DNA of 64,000 nt from Limnohabitans curvus (GCF_003063475.1 NZ_NESP01000001.1:2108001-2172000), one strand, 5' to 3'. Shown: positions 18,028-26,193, counted from the first letter of the stretch. A program made the numbers and translations. Notes: a model not told the origin generated them from the letters alone.

Positions 18028-19527
18028 ATGACGACCTCTTTTTCTAATTTGCAGCTGGCCCCCGCGCTGGCACGTGCCGTAGCCGAAATGGGCTACGAAT
18101 CCATGACCCCCATCCAAGCCCAGGCCATTCCCGTGGTTCTGACTGGCCAAGACGTGATGGGCGCCGCGCAAACCGGCACCGGTAAAACGGCCGCGTTCTC
18201 GCTGCCTTTGCTGCAACGTTTGCTCAAACACGAAAACAGCTCCACCTCGCCAGCACGCCACCCCGTGCGCGCACTGGTGCTGTTGCCCACCCGCGAGCTG
18301 GCCGACCAAGTGGCCCAGCAAATCAAACAGTACGCTGTGCACACCAACCTGCGCAGCATGGTGGTGTTTGGCGGCATGGACATGAAGCCCCAAACCCTCG
18401 AGCTGAAAAAAGGCGTCGAGGTCTTGGTGGCCACGCCCGGTCGTTTGCTCGATCACATCGAAGCCAAGAACGTGGTGTTGAACCAAGTTGAATATGTGGT
18501 GCTCGACGAAGCCGACCGCATGTTGGACATCGGCTTCTTGCCCGATTTGCAACGCATCTTGAGCCACTTGCCCAAGCAGCGCACCACGCTGTTGTTCTCA
18601 GCCACGTTCTCGACAGAGATCAAACGCTTGGCTGGCAGCTATTTGCAAAACCCCGTCACCATCGAAGTGGCGCGTCCTAACGAGACTGCAGCCACCATCA
18701 CGCAGCAGTTCTACAGCGTGAGCGTGGACGACAAATACAACGCCTTGCGCCACCTCATCAAAGCCAACGGCATGAAGCAAGCCTTTGTGTTTTGCAACAG
18801 CAAGCTCGGCTGCGCCCGTTTGGCCCGCTCGTTGGAGCGCGATGGTTTTCGCACCAGCGCTTTGCACGGCGACAAGAGCCAAGACGAACGCCTGAAAGCC
18901 CTCGAAGGCTTCAAAAAAGGCGAAGTCGATTTGCTCGTCTGTACCGATGTGGCCGCACGCGGCTTGGACATCAAAGATGTGCCAGCCGTGTTCAACTTTG
19001 ACATCCCCTTCAACGCCGAAGACTATGTGCACCGCATTGGCCGCACAGGCCGCGCCGGTGCTTTGGGCCACGCCATCAGCTTTGTGTCGGGCAGCGACCA
19101 ACGCTTGGTGGGCGACATTGAAAAATTGCTCAAAACCAAGATCACGCTAGAAACCGTGAGCGTCGAGCAAGACCGTTCGCGCGAGCGACGTGAGCCTCGC
19201 AATGATTCACGCAATGATTCTCGCGAACAGCGTGGTGACATGCGCAGCGAATCGTCCGCTGGTGGTGAGCGCCGCGAGTTCAGCCGTCCCCGTGAAGGCT
19301 ATGCCTCACGCGATGCACGCCCCCGCGAGCAAGACAGCCGCCGCAGCCGCGAAGTGGGCTACGTGCCCGCACCGCGCATCAAGAACGACCCGTTCTTTGA
19401 CAAACCCTACGAAGCGCCTGTGCGCAGCGCAGAGGCAGCAGCACCTGCCGCACCCGACCCATTGCGCAAGTCGGCCAACATCAAACCCAAGCGGGTGATG
19501 GCGGCTTTGTTCAAGTCGACTACTTAA
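18028..19527 (+). CDS. rhlE: DEAD-box RNA helicase, RhlE type
   Basis: ATP-dependent RNA helicase of 499 residues, likely in ribosome assembly or RNA decay. In order: Q motif MTPIQAQAIPV (about residue 27), Walker A AQTGTGKTAAF (about 50), PTRELA, VLDEADRMLD, SATFS, and HRIGRTGRAG. The tail from about residue 380 is rich in Arg, Asp, Glu and Ser with repeated RNDS/SREQR units, a disordered RNA-binding extension common in RhlE. The ATG at 18028 (MTTSFSNLQL) matches the family; one seven codons upstream is also possible. It ends at a strong terminator that marks the edge of the accessory island. Confidence 0.88.
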   Translation: MTTSFSNLQLAPALARAVAEMGYESMTPIQAQAIPVVLTGQDVMGAAQTGTGKTAAFSLPLLQRLLKHENSSTSPARHPVRALVLLPTRELADQVAQQIKQYAVHTNLRSMVVFGGMDMKPQTLELKKGVEVLVATPGRLLDHIEAKNVVLNQVEYVVLDEADRMLDIGFLPDLQRILSHLPKQRTTLLFSATFSTEIKRLAGSYLQNPVTIEVARPNETAATITQQFYSVSVDDKYNALRHLIKANGMKQAFVFCNSKLGCARLARSLERDGFRTSALHGDKSQDERLKALEGFKKGEVDLLVCTDVAARGLDIKDVPAVFNFDIPFNAEDYVHRIGRTGRAGALGHAISFVSGSDQRLVGDIEKLLKTKITLETVSVEQDRSRERREPRNDSRNDSREQRGDMRSESSAGGERREFSRPREGYASRDARPREQDSRRSREVGYVPAPRIKNDPFFDKPYEAPVRSAEAAAPAAPDPLRKSANIKPKRVMAALFKSTT

Positions 19528-19532
19528 AAGAA

Positions 19533-19560
19533 AACGCGCCAAAAATGGCGCGTTTTTTTT
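19533..19560 (+). terminator. Rho-independent terminator of rhlE
   Basis: AACGCGCC and GGCGCGTT arms with a six-base A-rich loop, followed by eight T. It begins 5 bases after the stop codon. Confidence 0.9.
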
Positions 19561-19617
19561 GGTCCACCAGCCACTGCTCAGCGCATTCAGCCTAAGGTGG
19601 CGCACTATTTCCGCGCC

Positions 19618-20382
19618 CTACTCTCTCTTGGCCGGCTTTTTGCGAATACGTGTTTTTGGCTTCGCTGGTTGTGCGGGCGTCATGTCAGCAAGCAAATCGG
19701 GTGTGCTTGGCGCGGCCAAGTAGTTGGTTTTACTCACCACTTTCTTGCCCGTCTTGGCCTCTAGCGCTTTGCGGGCGTTACCGGCAATCTTGCCGCCCTC
19801 TTTGGCGGAGGTGCGGTTCTCATCAAAACCCTGTGCGTCGCTGCGGCGGGCGATCTCGGTGGTGCTGGCTTCGCCCAGCATGGTGAAGATCAACTCTAGG
19901 TCGGTCATGTGGTCGCGCAGGTTGTTGCCAGTATTCACCACATCCAGGCCCTTAAGCTGGCTGTGTTCGCCGGGCGTCACGCCAAAGGTAGCGCGGGCAA
20001 TTTCGGGGTTTTCTATTTCTTTGACACGCTCGTAACCCACTTGTGCCAGCCAGCGTTTGAAAGGCTCGGCCTTGGGTGAGGGGATGGCCTGGATGATGCG
20101 GAACAGGCCTTCGGTGTTAGCGCAATCCGTTTCGCGCTGTTTGCCGTCTGAGGCCGTTAGTTTCAACCCATGACAAAACGTCACGGGTTGGCCACCCTCT
20201 GCATTGAGCCGCTGTTTGAGTTTGCGCCAATAGGCACCGGCATCTGGGCTAGCGGTCAAGGTGGCGCAAACATCCACCACGGAAAACCACCATTCCGCGT
20301 TGTGCCAGACACGGCGAATGGTGGTTTCCTGGAATACCGCGATGTGGTGTGTGGGATCGTTTGGGGTGGTGATTTTCTTCAT
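19618..20382 (-). CDS. Bro-N/DinD-like protein under a LexA box
   Basis: A 254-residue protein. The N-terminal 110 residues form a Bro-N-like domain (RRVWHNAEWWFSVVDVCATL near 18-37, GLFRIIQAIPSPKAEPFKRW near 100), as in phage antirepressors. The following part (LKGLDVVNTGNNLRDHMTDLE, then EGGKIAGNARKALEAKTGKK) aligns in layout with the C-terminal half of E. coli DinD, a LexA-regulated protein reported to act on RecA filaments. The C-terminus is Lys/Pro-rich. A perfect LexA-type box lies 17 bases upstream of the start, strongly suggesting SOS induction. It is the first gene of the accessory island. The biochemical role is unknown. Confidence 0.72.
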   Translation of the reverse strand: MKKITTPNDPTHHIAVFQETTIRRVWHNAEWWFSVVDVCATLTASPDAGAYWRKLKQRLNAEGGQPVTFCHGLKLTASDGKQRETDCANTEGLFRIIQAIPSPKAEPFKRWLAQVGYERVKEIENPEIARATFGVTPGEHSQLKGLDVVNTGNNLRDHMTDLELIFTMLGEASTTEIARRSDAQGFDENRTSAKEGGKIAGNARKALEAKTGKKVVSKTNYLAAPSTPDLLADMTPAQPAKPKTRIRKKPAKRE

Positions 20383-20398
20383 ACGGCTCCCATAAAAA

Positions 20399-20414
20399 CT
20401 GTAATTCTATACAG
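20399..20414. promoter_or_regulatory. LexA (SOS) box
   Basis: CTGT-N8-ACAG with an AT-rich centre (CTGTAATTCTATACAG), flanked by A and T in symmetry. This equals the Enterobacteria/Betaproteobacteria LexA consensus. It sits 17 bases upstream of the leftward DinD-like gene and 76 bases upstream of the rightward Xre fragment, so it could control either strand; the spacing favours the DinD-like gene. Confidence 0.8.
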
Positions 20415-20489
20415 TTGTTTAGAATTGTGGCAACCGCTATTTCTTTCCTACGCGATAGAAACCGCATTGAAACGCTTGGAGGAATCGAC

Positions 20490-20702
20490 ATGAAAAGCCT
20501 AAAAGACGTGAAAGCAAAACTGCTGACCAACTCTGCCGTTCGCCAAGCCTACGACGCACAAGCGCCCGAGTTTGAGCTGGCTCGTGAACTGATTGCAGCT
20601 CGCAGGCAAGCGGGCCTCACGCAAGGCGATGTGGCCGCACTCATGGGCACAACCCAAAGCGACCCATTCACAGTCAAGACATCAGTCCCAATTTGGGACT
20701 AA
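20490..20702 (+). pseudogene. Truncated Xre-family antitoxin
   Basis: A 70-residue reading frame starting MKSLKDVKAKLL with a Shine-Dalgarno sequence (GGAGG) at 20479-20483. It reads like the N-terminal half of HigA/Xre antitoxins: APEFELARELIAARRQAGLTQ followed by GDVAALMGTTQS. That is the first part of a helix-turn-helix; the recognition helix and the rest (about 30 residues) are replaced by an unrelated tail that ends in the palindrome just upstream of higB. No toxin gene accompanies it. I read it as a deletion remnant, although a functional short protein cannot be excluded. Confidence 0.65.
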
Positions 20703-20705
20703 AAT
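20685..20705 (+). promoter_or_regulatory. Palindromic operator and -10 box of higBA
   Basis: GTCCCAA-T-TTGGGAC (20685-20699) is a perfect 7-base inverted repeat, followed at once by a TAAAAT -10-like hexamer (20700-20705), 6 bases before the higB start. HigA antitoxins bind palindromes in this position. No convincing -35 was found. Confidence 0.6.
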
Positions 20706-20711
20706 ACCGTC

Positions 20712-21020
20712 ATGCGTGTCATTGCCGTATCCACTCTCAAGACATTTTGGGAAAAATCTGGGCGTACAGATTCAGAAGAGCCTTTGAAAACTTGGTACGG
20801 TGAGGCATGTCGCGCCGAATGGAAGTCCCCAGGCGATGTGAAAGCTCAATACGGAAACGCCAGCATTGTTGGCAACAACCGGATCGTGTTCAACATTGCA
20901 GGTAACAAATATCGGCTCATCGTCGCCTTTGCCTATCGCATGCAAATTGCCTACATCAAGTTTGTAGGCACCCATGCCGAGTACGACAAAGTCGATGCGG
21001 CCATAGTGGATCAGTCGTGA
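20712..21020 (+). CDS. higB: HigB-type mRNA interferase toxin
   Basis: A 102-residue RelE-fold toxin of the HigB_toxin family. Family members cleave mRNA on the ribosome. Seen: the N-terminal MRVIAVSTLKTFWEKSGRTDSEEPL and the central NRIVFNIAGNKYRLIVAFAYR, followed by YIKFVGTHAEYDKVDA, the core beta strands and the conserved His-Tyr-Asp near the end. The toxin gene comes first and the antitoxin gene follows after 17 bases, the usual HigBA order. An operator-like palindrome lies directly upstream. Confidence 0.85.
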   Translation: MRVIAVSTLKTFWEKSGRTDSEEPLKTWYGEACRAEWKSPGDVKAQYGNASIVGNNRIVFNIAGNKYRLIVAFAYRMQIAYIKFVGTHAEYDKVDAAIVDQS

Positions 21021-21037
21021 GCGTTAAGGAGAACATC

Positions 21038-21427
21038 ATGGAAATCACACCTATCCGTACAGAGAAAGACTACCGTGCAGCACTGCGCGTGGTGTCAACA
21101 CTGGTGGATCAAGATCCATCGCCTGACACGCCAGAAGGCGAACGCTTGGATGTGCTCTCTACCTTGATTGAGGCCTATGAGCGCAAGCACTACCCGATTG
21201 ATTTGCCAGATCCGGTGGAAGCCATCAAGTTCCGCATGGACCAAGCAGGGCTGTCGGTGAAAGATCTGGAGCCCATGATCGGCCAGCCCAACCGTGTGTA
21301 TGAAGTGCTCAACCACAAACGCCCGCTGACGCTGCGCATGATCCGAAACTTGAACAAAGGCTTGGGTATCTCTGCCCAAGTTCTGATTGCGGAAAACGAC
21401 AACACGCCCCGATCAGCAGCGGCGTGA
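21038..21427 (+). CDS. higA: HigA-type antitoxin
   Basis: A 129-residue antitoxin that would neutralise HigB and repress the operon. The N-terminal half is acidic and helical (toxin binding), and the C-terminal half is a helix-turn-helix (VEAIKFRMDQAGLSVKDLEP through VYEVLNHKRPLTLRMIRNL). AAGGAG at 21025-21030 favours the ATG at 21038. The beginning of the helicase reading frame overlaps its 3' end. Confidence 0.82.
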   Translation: MEITPIRTEKDYRAALRVVSTLVDQDPSPDTPEGERLDVLSTLIEAYERKHYPIDLPDPVEAIKFRMDQAGLSVKDLEPMIGQPNRVYEVLNHKRPLTLRMIRNLNKGLGISAQVLIAENDNTPRSAAA

Positions 21428-23537
21428 TTGCACCGTATCGCTCCCTTTCCCATTCCCTTTGGCTGACCAAGACCCGACCCCCGCTACCCCTTGCGCTGTT
21501 CAACACACTGTTCAACGTGATGTTCAACATGAGTTACGCCATGTGCGTGCCCTCATGCAATTGGAGCAAAAGGAAGATCAAGCGCAGTTCAAACTCAAAA
21601 ATGCCAGTGCCAGCATCAAAGAGCGCCGTCGGCGTGGCCTGACTTGGTACCCCGTCACCATCACCCAAGAAGACATTGGTTTTGGTGGCAAGGTGGTGTT
21701 GGAGCTAGAGCGCCCAGCGCATCGGCAAGACCTGCATTTGTTTCAGGTGGGCAAGAACGCTTCGCTGTTCAGCAATGCAGCAGGCCAATCGTCAGGCCAT
21801 AAGGAATCTGACAGGCCCACGCTCAGCGGTGTTGTCACCAGCGTGCGGCGCAACAAGCTGGTGCTGACCACCACCAAAGAAGCGCTGCCCGACTGGGTGC
21901 TGGACGGCAGCACCCTCAACGGCAGCACCCTCGGCATTGACCTGACGTTTGACGAGGTTAGTTACCGCGAGATGAACCAAGCCATGAGCGCGGTCATGGT
22001 CGCACACGGCAACCGCTTGGCCGAACTGCGCGACGTGCTGCTGGGCGTGAGGCAAGCCAGCTATCGCGAGCCCCAAGCCGACGACTTGTTTTACCCCAGT
22101 GCGCTTAACGACTCGCAGCTGGTGGCGGTGCGCCATGTGATCTCGGCGCAAGACGTGGCCATCATCCACGGCCCGCCCGGCACGGGCAAAACCACCACGC
22201 TGGTCCAAGCCATTTTGGAAACCATCCGGCGTGAGCGGCGCGTGCTGGTGTGCGCCCCCTCCAACACCGCCGTGGACTTGCTGACCGAAAAGCTGGCCGA
22301 GCGCGGTGTGAACGTGATCCGCATGGGCAACCCCAGCCGCGTGTCGGAGCTGCTGCTTCAGCACACTCTTGATGCTGGTGTGATGGCCCACCCCAGCTAC
22401 GCCAAGATGCACGCGATGCGCCAAACCGCTGAGCAGCACCGAGACACGGCTAACGAACACGTTCGCCATTTTGGTTTTGAGGAGCGACAGCACCGCCAAT
22501 GGCTGCGTGAAGAAGCGCGTACGCTGCGCCAATCCGCCGACGACTTAGAGCGCTTCATGACCGAGGACGTGCTCGAATCGGTGCAGGTCATCACTTGCAC
22601 GCTGGTGGGTGCCAGCCATCGCCACATGCGTCACCTGAGCTTTGAGACAGTCTTTATCGACGAAGCCGCCCAAGCCTTGGAGCCGGGTTGCTGGATACCC
22701 ATTGCCAAGGGCCAGCGCATTGTGTTGGCGGGCGATCACCTCCAACTGCCGCCCACTGTGAAAAGTGAACAAGCCGCCCGCGAAGGCCTGCGCGAAACCC
22801 TGTTTGAAAAGTGCATCCAGCGCCAACCCAACACGGCCCGCATGCTCACCACGCAATACCGTATGCACGAGCACATCATGGGCTTCAGCTCCGAGAAGTT
22901 TTATGGCGGCCAACTGGTGCCGCACGCCAGCGTGCGCCACGCTGGCCTAGAGGCTTATGACCTGCGTTTTGCACCCGACCTGCCAGTGGAATTCATCGAC
23001 ACGGCGGGCTGCGGTTATCAAGAAGTGGCCATTCCCGAAAGCCGTTCAACCGCCAACCCCGAAGAAGCCCACTTGCTGCTGGAGCGCCTGGCTCAGCTGC
23101 TGGCGCTGGGGGAGCCCACCGACCCAGACCAGCGCCCGCTGACCATTGGCGTGATTGCACCGTACCGCGCCCAAATCAACTATTTAAAAGACGCCATCGA
23201 AGACACCGAAGTGCTGAATGGTTTGCTGCTGCAACGCAGGCTCAGCGTGGGCACCGTCGATTCGTTTCAGGGCCAAGAGCGCGACATCATTGCCATCACA
23301 TTGACGCGCAGCAACCCCCAAGGCGAGATCGGCTTTCTGTCTGACATCCGCCGCATGAACGTGGGCATGACCCGCGCACGGTGCAAGCTATTGCTGGTGG
23401 GCGATTCGTCCACGCTTTGCAGCCATCCGTTTTTTGTGGAGTTGTTGGCTTATGTGAAGGGAGTGGGGGGCTACCGTACAGCCGATCAGATGGCTGACAT
23501 TGACCCAAACCTGCGGATACTTTTCTATGGAATTTAG
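21387..23537 (+). CDS. Upf1-like superfamily 1 DNA/RNA helicase
   Basis: A protein of up to 716 residues, resembling IGHMBP2/Upf1-type SF1B helicases. Walker A GPPGTGKTTTLVQA begins near residue 262, APSNTAVDLL follows, motif II is DEAAQALEP near 425, then GDHLQLPPTV (motif III), TQYRMHEHIM (motif IV), and VDSFQGQERDIIAITLTRS with NVGMTRARCKL (motifs V-VI). A long helical insert (about 325-395) fits the 1B stalk. The start is uncertain: the frame opens with a TTG inside higA, TTG 21462 and GTG 21543 are alternatives, and the first ATG is 21555. It is possibly co-transcribed with higBA. Such helicases recur in bacterial accessory islands with unclear roles. Confidence 0.8.
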   Translation: MRKTTTRPDQQRRDCTVSLPFPFPLADQDPTPATPCAVQHTVQRDVQHELRHVRALMQLEQKEDQAQFKLKNASASIKERRRRGLTWYPVTITQEDIGFGGKVVLELERPAHRQDLHLFQVGKNASLFSNAAGQSSGHKESDRPTLSGVVTSVRRNKLVLTTTKEALPDWVLDGSTLNGSTLGIDLTFDEVSYREMNQAMSAVMVAHGNRLAELRDVLLGVRQASYREPQADDLFYPSALNDSQLVAVRHVISAQDVAIIHGPPGTGKTTTLVQAILETIRRERRVLVCAPSNTAVDLLTEKLAERGVNVIRMGNPSRVSELLLQHTLDAGVMAHPSYAKMHAMRQTAEQHRDTANEHVRHFGFEERQHRQWLREEARTLRQSADDLERFMTEDVLESVQVITCTLVGASHRHMRHLSFETVFIDEAAQALEPGCWIPIAKGQRIVLAGDHLQLPPTVKSEQAAREGLRETLFEKCIQRQPNTARMLTTQYRMHEHIMGFSSEKFYGGQLVPHASVRHAGLEAYDLRFAPDLPVEFIDTAGCGYQEVAIPESRSTANPEEAHLLLERLAQLLALGEPTDPDQRPLTIGVIAPYRAQINYLKDAIEDTEVLNGLLLQRRLSVGTVDSFQGQERDIIAITLTRSNPQGEIGFLSDIRRMNVGMTRARCKLLLVGDSSTLCSHPFFVELLAYVKGVGGYRTADQMADIDPNLRILFYGI

Positions 23538-23697
23538 ACGCTGAAGATAGAAGTTATTTACTTAAAATGTATTAAAACTTGCAGAGTGTTAATTAGGTGA
23601 GTTGGCTACGTGATGTTGTGGGTGAGGGTTCATTGCTACCTAGTCATTTACCGATTTACTTGCTCTAATTTTTGTTCTCACTCCAAATAAGTCCCCC

Positions 23698-25299
23698 ATG
23701 CATCTGCTCAATTGCCAAATCAAACAGTTCCGCAAATTTTTTGATCTCACTATCAGCGACATTCCAGCCAGTGCCAAATTGGTCATTCTTGCTGGTCCCA
23801 ATGGCTCAGGCAAGTCCTCCCTCTTCGATGCTTTACTTTTGAAATACCGTATGGACACATCGTCCGGATGGAATAACGATACCAACTACTACGATCGGCC
23901 TCAGCAAAATGCAAGTGGCCTAAGCTCCAGAATCTCCCTTGCTACTGACGCCGACGCCAAAGGTAAATTTACTCGTGGCAGCCTTTACGTGCGCAGTGCG
24001 TACAGGAATGACCATGAATTCAGTACCAGTACTCTTAAACGTCAGGGTGCCATCCTAGACAACATTACCTTGAGCCGGCTGATCGAGCCAGACGCAACGG
24101 TTAGCAATAATTACCAGCGACTTGCCTCCCAAGCAATGGAGGATGTATTCGTTAACGAAGCGGTTACAACGACCATGGGCGATTACCGCGAAAAGCTGAT
24201 CGGCGAGGTCCAAGAGCCGCTTAAGCGGTTATTCCCGGATCTAACTTTCACCGGTATCGGTAACCCTCTAGACAATGGTACTTTCCAATTCGATAAGGGT
24301 ACTTCGAAGGGCTTCGACTATAAAAATCTTTCTGGAGGTGAGAAGGCTTCCTTTGATCTGATACTTGATTTCGTAGTCAAGCGGCGCAGTTATATGGACA
24401 CAATTTACTGTATCGACGAACCGGAAAACCACATGAATACGCGGCTGCAGGGTGCGCTCTTGGGCGAACTCGTTAGCCTACTTCCAGGCAACTCTCAGCT
24501 CTGGATTGCATCCCACTCGATTGGGATGATGCGTAAGGCGCGTGAAATGTACGATGCCGACCCGGCCACGGTAGCCTTTATAGATTTCAGTGGTCATGAC
24601 TTCGACCATGTAGTTACGCTCTCGCCAAGCAAACCGACTCGAGCCTTTTGGCAAGGAGTGATGCACATCGCACTTGACGATCTATCCTCACTAGTAGCTC
24701 CGAAGCAAGTGATCATCTGCGAAGGCAATCCTACGGGTGCGGTGCCAGGGAAGAACGCAGAGCACGATGCGCGCATTTACGGATCGATCTTCGGCAACGA
24801 AATTCCCGACGCCACTTTCATTTCTGCCGGTAACTCGAAAGAAGTGCAGAACGATTTCATTGGGCTTGCCACTGTGCTGCCGAAGCTCGCATCGGGCATG
24901 AAAATCATCCGTCTGATTGACTTAGACGACCACGCTCCAAATGATGTACTAGCCTTCAAGAATGAGGGCATTACCGTTCTGAGCCTACGGCATCTAGAGG
25001 CCTACCTTTATGACGATGAGGTGTTGACTGCCCTCTGCATATCGTTGGGGAAACCCGAGAAGGCGGCAGATTTGATCGCAGCCAAGAACGTTGCGATTGA
25101 TAGCGTAAAGAGTCAGGGTCATCCTGCGGATGACATTAAGAAGGCTGCAGGCGCAATCTATGTTGAGGCTAAGAAAATATTGTCGTTAACGCAGGTTGGT
25201 AATGATGCCCCAGCATTCGCACGTAATACTCTGTCGAAATTAATAAAACCGGGAATGACTATCTATGAAAAGTTGCGCATGGACGTATTTGGGGTTTGA
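23698..25299 (+). CDS. AAA ATPase with C-terminal TOPRIM/DUF4435-like nuclease domain (PARIS/OLD-like)
   Basis: A 533-residue two-domain protein. The N-terminal ABC/SMC-like ATPase has Walker A GPNGSGKSS (33-41), signature LSGGEK (211-216), Walker B with Asp240-Glu241 (CIDEPEN), and a switch His (ASHSIG, His273). From about residue 335 a TOPRIM-like domain follows: VIICEGNP with Glu342, IDLDD with Asp408/Asp410, and RHLEAYL with Glu434. The last is a DUF4435-type motif. This matches the AriA ATPase plus AriB TOPRIM pair of PARIS, or an OLD nuclease, in one chain. It is lower in GC than its neighbours, with a weak ribosome site. No partner gene follows. Family call is strong for the domains, moderate for the system. 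Confidence 0.75.
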   Translation: MHLLNCQIKQFRKFFDLTISDIPASAKLVILAGPNGSGKSSLFDALLLKYRMDTSSGWNNDTNYYDRPQQNASGLSSRISLATDADAKGKFTRGSLYVRSAYRNDHEFSTSTLKRQGAILDNITLSRLIEPDATVSNNYQRLASQAMEDVFVNEAVTTTMGDYREKLIGEVQEPLKRLFPDLTFTGIGNPLDNGTFQFDKGTSKGFDYKNLSGGEKASFDLILDFVVKRRSYMDTIYCIDEPENHMNTRLQGALLGELVSLLPGNSQLWIASHSIGMMRKAREMYDADPATVAFIDFSGHDFDHVVTLSPSKPTRAFWQGVMHIALDDLSSLVAPKQVIICEGNPTGAVPGKNAEHDARIYGSIFGNEIPDATFISAGNSKEVQNDFIGLATVLPKLASGMKIIRLIDLDDHAPNDVLAFKNEGITVLSLRHLEAYLYDDEVLTALCISLGKPEKAADLIAAKNVAIDSVKSQGHPADDIKKAAGAIYVEAKKILSLTQVGNDAPAFARNTLSKLIKPGMTIYEKLRMDVFGV

Positions 25300-25335
25300 A
25301 ATGGCCTATGGGGCAATGGCGGCCAGACTACTTGG

Positions 25336-26193
25336 CTAGGCCAACGGATCCATCGTCTGCGGGCACTTCACGCCGACTCGCTGCCACGCAGGTGCATCAG
25401 CCACGCTCAAATGCGTGTCTTTGGCTTCCAGCTTCGCCGCACTCAAGCACCCACCCCACACACACCCATCGTCTAGGCACACCACGTCTGGGCGGTCTTC
25501 AATGTGCACGGTAGACCAATGGCCAAAGGCCATCCGCACATCAGCGGTCAATCGGCCAGGCACATCAAACCACGGCATCAAATGCGCAGGCGCTTTGTCT
25601 GCACCTTCTTTCACGCTGAAATCCATCGCGCCTTGCGCATCGCAAAAGCGCAAGCGGGTGAGGGCGTTGACGATCACGCGCAAGCGGTCTGCGCCCTCTA
25701 GGTCATCACGCCACACATTCGGCAGGCCGCCATACATCTGCGGCATGAAGTGCACCCAGTCGTCGCTGCGCAGCACGGCCTCTACTTCTCCAGCCAGTGC
25801 CATGGTGTGCGCCGCTGTCCATTGCGGCAGCACGCCCGCATGCACCATCAGCACTTGGCCCACTTGCATGGCCATGTTTTGGTGGCGCAGCCAGTGCAAC
25901 AACTCGTGGCTGTCGTGCGCGGTCAAGATGTCTTGAATGGTGTCTTGCTTGTTGGGTTGGCGCACGCCGCGTGACACAGCCAGCACATGCAAATCGTGGT
26001 TGCCCAACAAACATTGCGCGCTGCTGCCGAGCGCCATCAAACGCCGCAGCACGCCCACGTTGTTGGGGCCACGGTTGACCAAGTCGCCCAGTAAATAGAG
26101 TGTGTCGCGGCTGGGGGAGAACGCGAGGTGGGTTAACAAACGTTCTAAGGCTTCGTCACAGCCTTGCACGTCGCCAATCAAGTAAAGTGCCAT
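25336..26193 (-). CDS. apaH: Symmetrical bis(5'-nucleosyl)-tetraphosphatase ApaH
   Basis: Hydrolyses Ap4A to two ADP and can remove Np4 caps from RNA. The 285-residue protein is a metallophosphatase: IGDVQGCDEAL at the start, LYLLGDLVNRGPNNV near 32, LLGNHDLHVLA near 64, and MVHAGVLPQW near 122, with FGHWSTV near 230. The ATG at 26193 gives the exact family N-terminus (MALYLIGDVQG); a longer in-frame extension would be antisense to the next gene. It is divergent from the CNNM gene, 13 bases away, and marks the right edge of the island. Confidence 0.92.
   Translation of the reverse strand: MALYLIGDVQGCDEALERLLTHLAFSPSRDTLYLLGDLVNRGPNNVGVLRRLMALGSSAQCLLGNHDLHVLAVSRGVRQPNKQDTIQDILTAHDSHELLHWLRHQNMAMQVGQVLMVHAGVLPQWTAAHTMALAGEVEAVLRSDDWVHFMPQMYGGLPNVWRDDLEGADRLRVIVNALTRLRFCDAQGAMDFSVKEGADKAPAHLMPWFDVPGRLTADVRMAFGHWSTVHIEDRPDVVCLDDGCVWGGCLSAAKLEAKDTHLSVADAPAWQRVGVKCPQTMDPLA

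Noticed and set aside
20170..20493. Possible toxin remnant before the Xre fragment, ending with an ATGA overlap
   Set aside because: Most of this frame is antisense to the DinD-like gene, and the last 25 residues are too few to identify as a RelE-type toxin.
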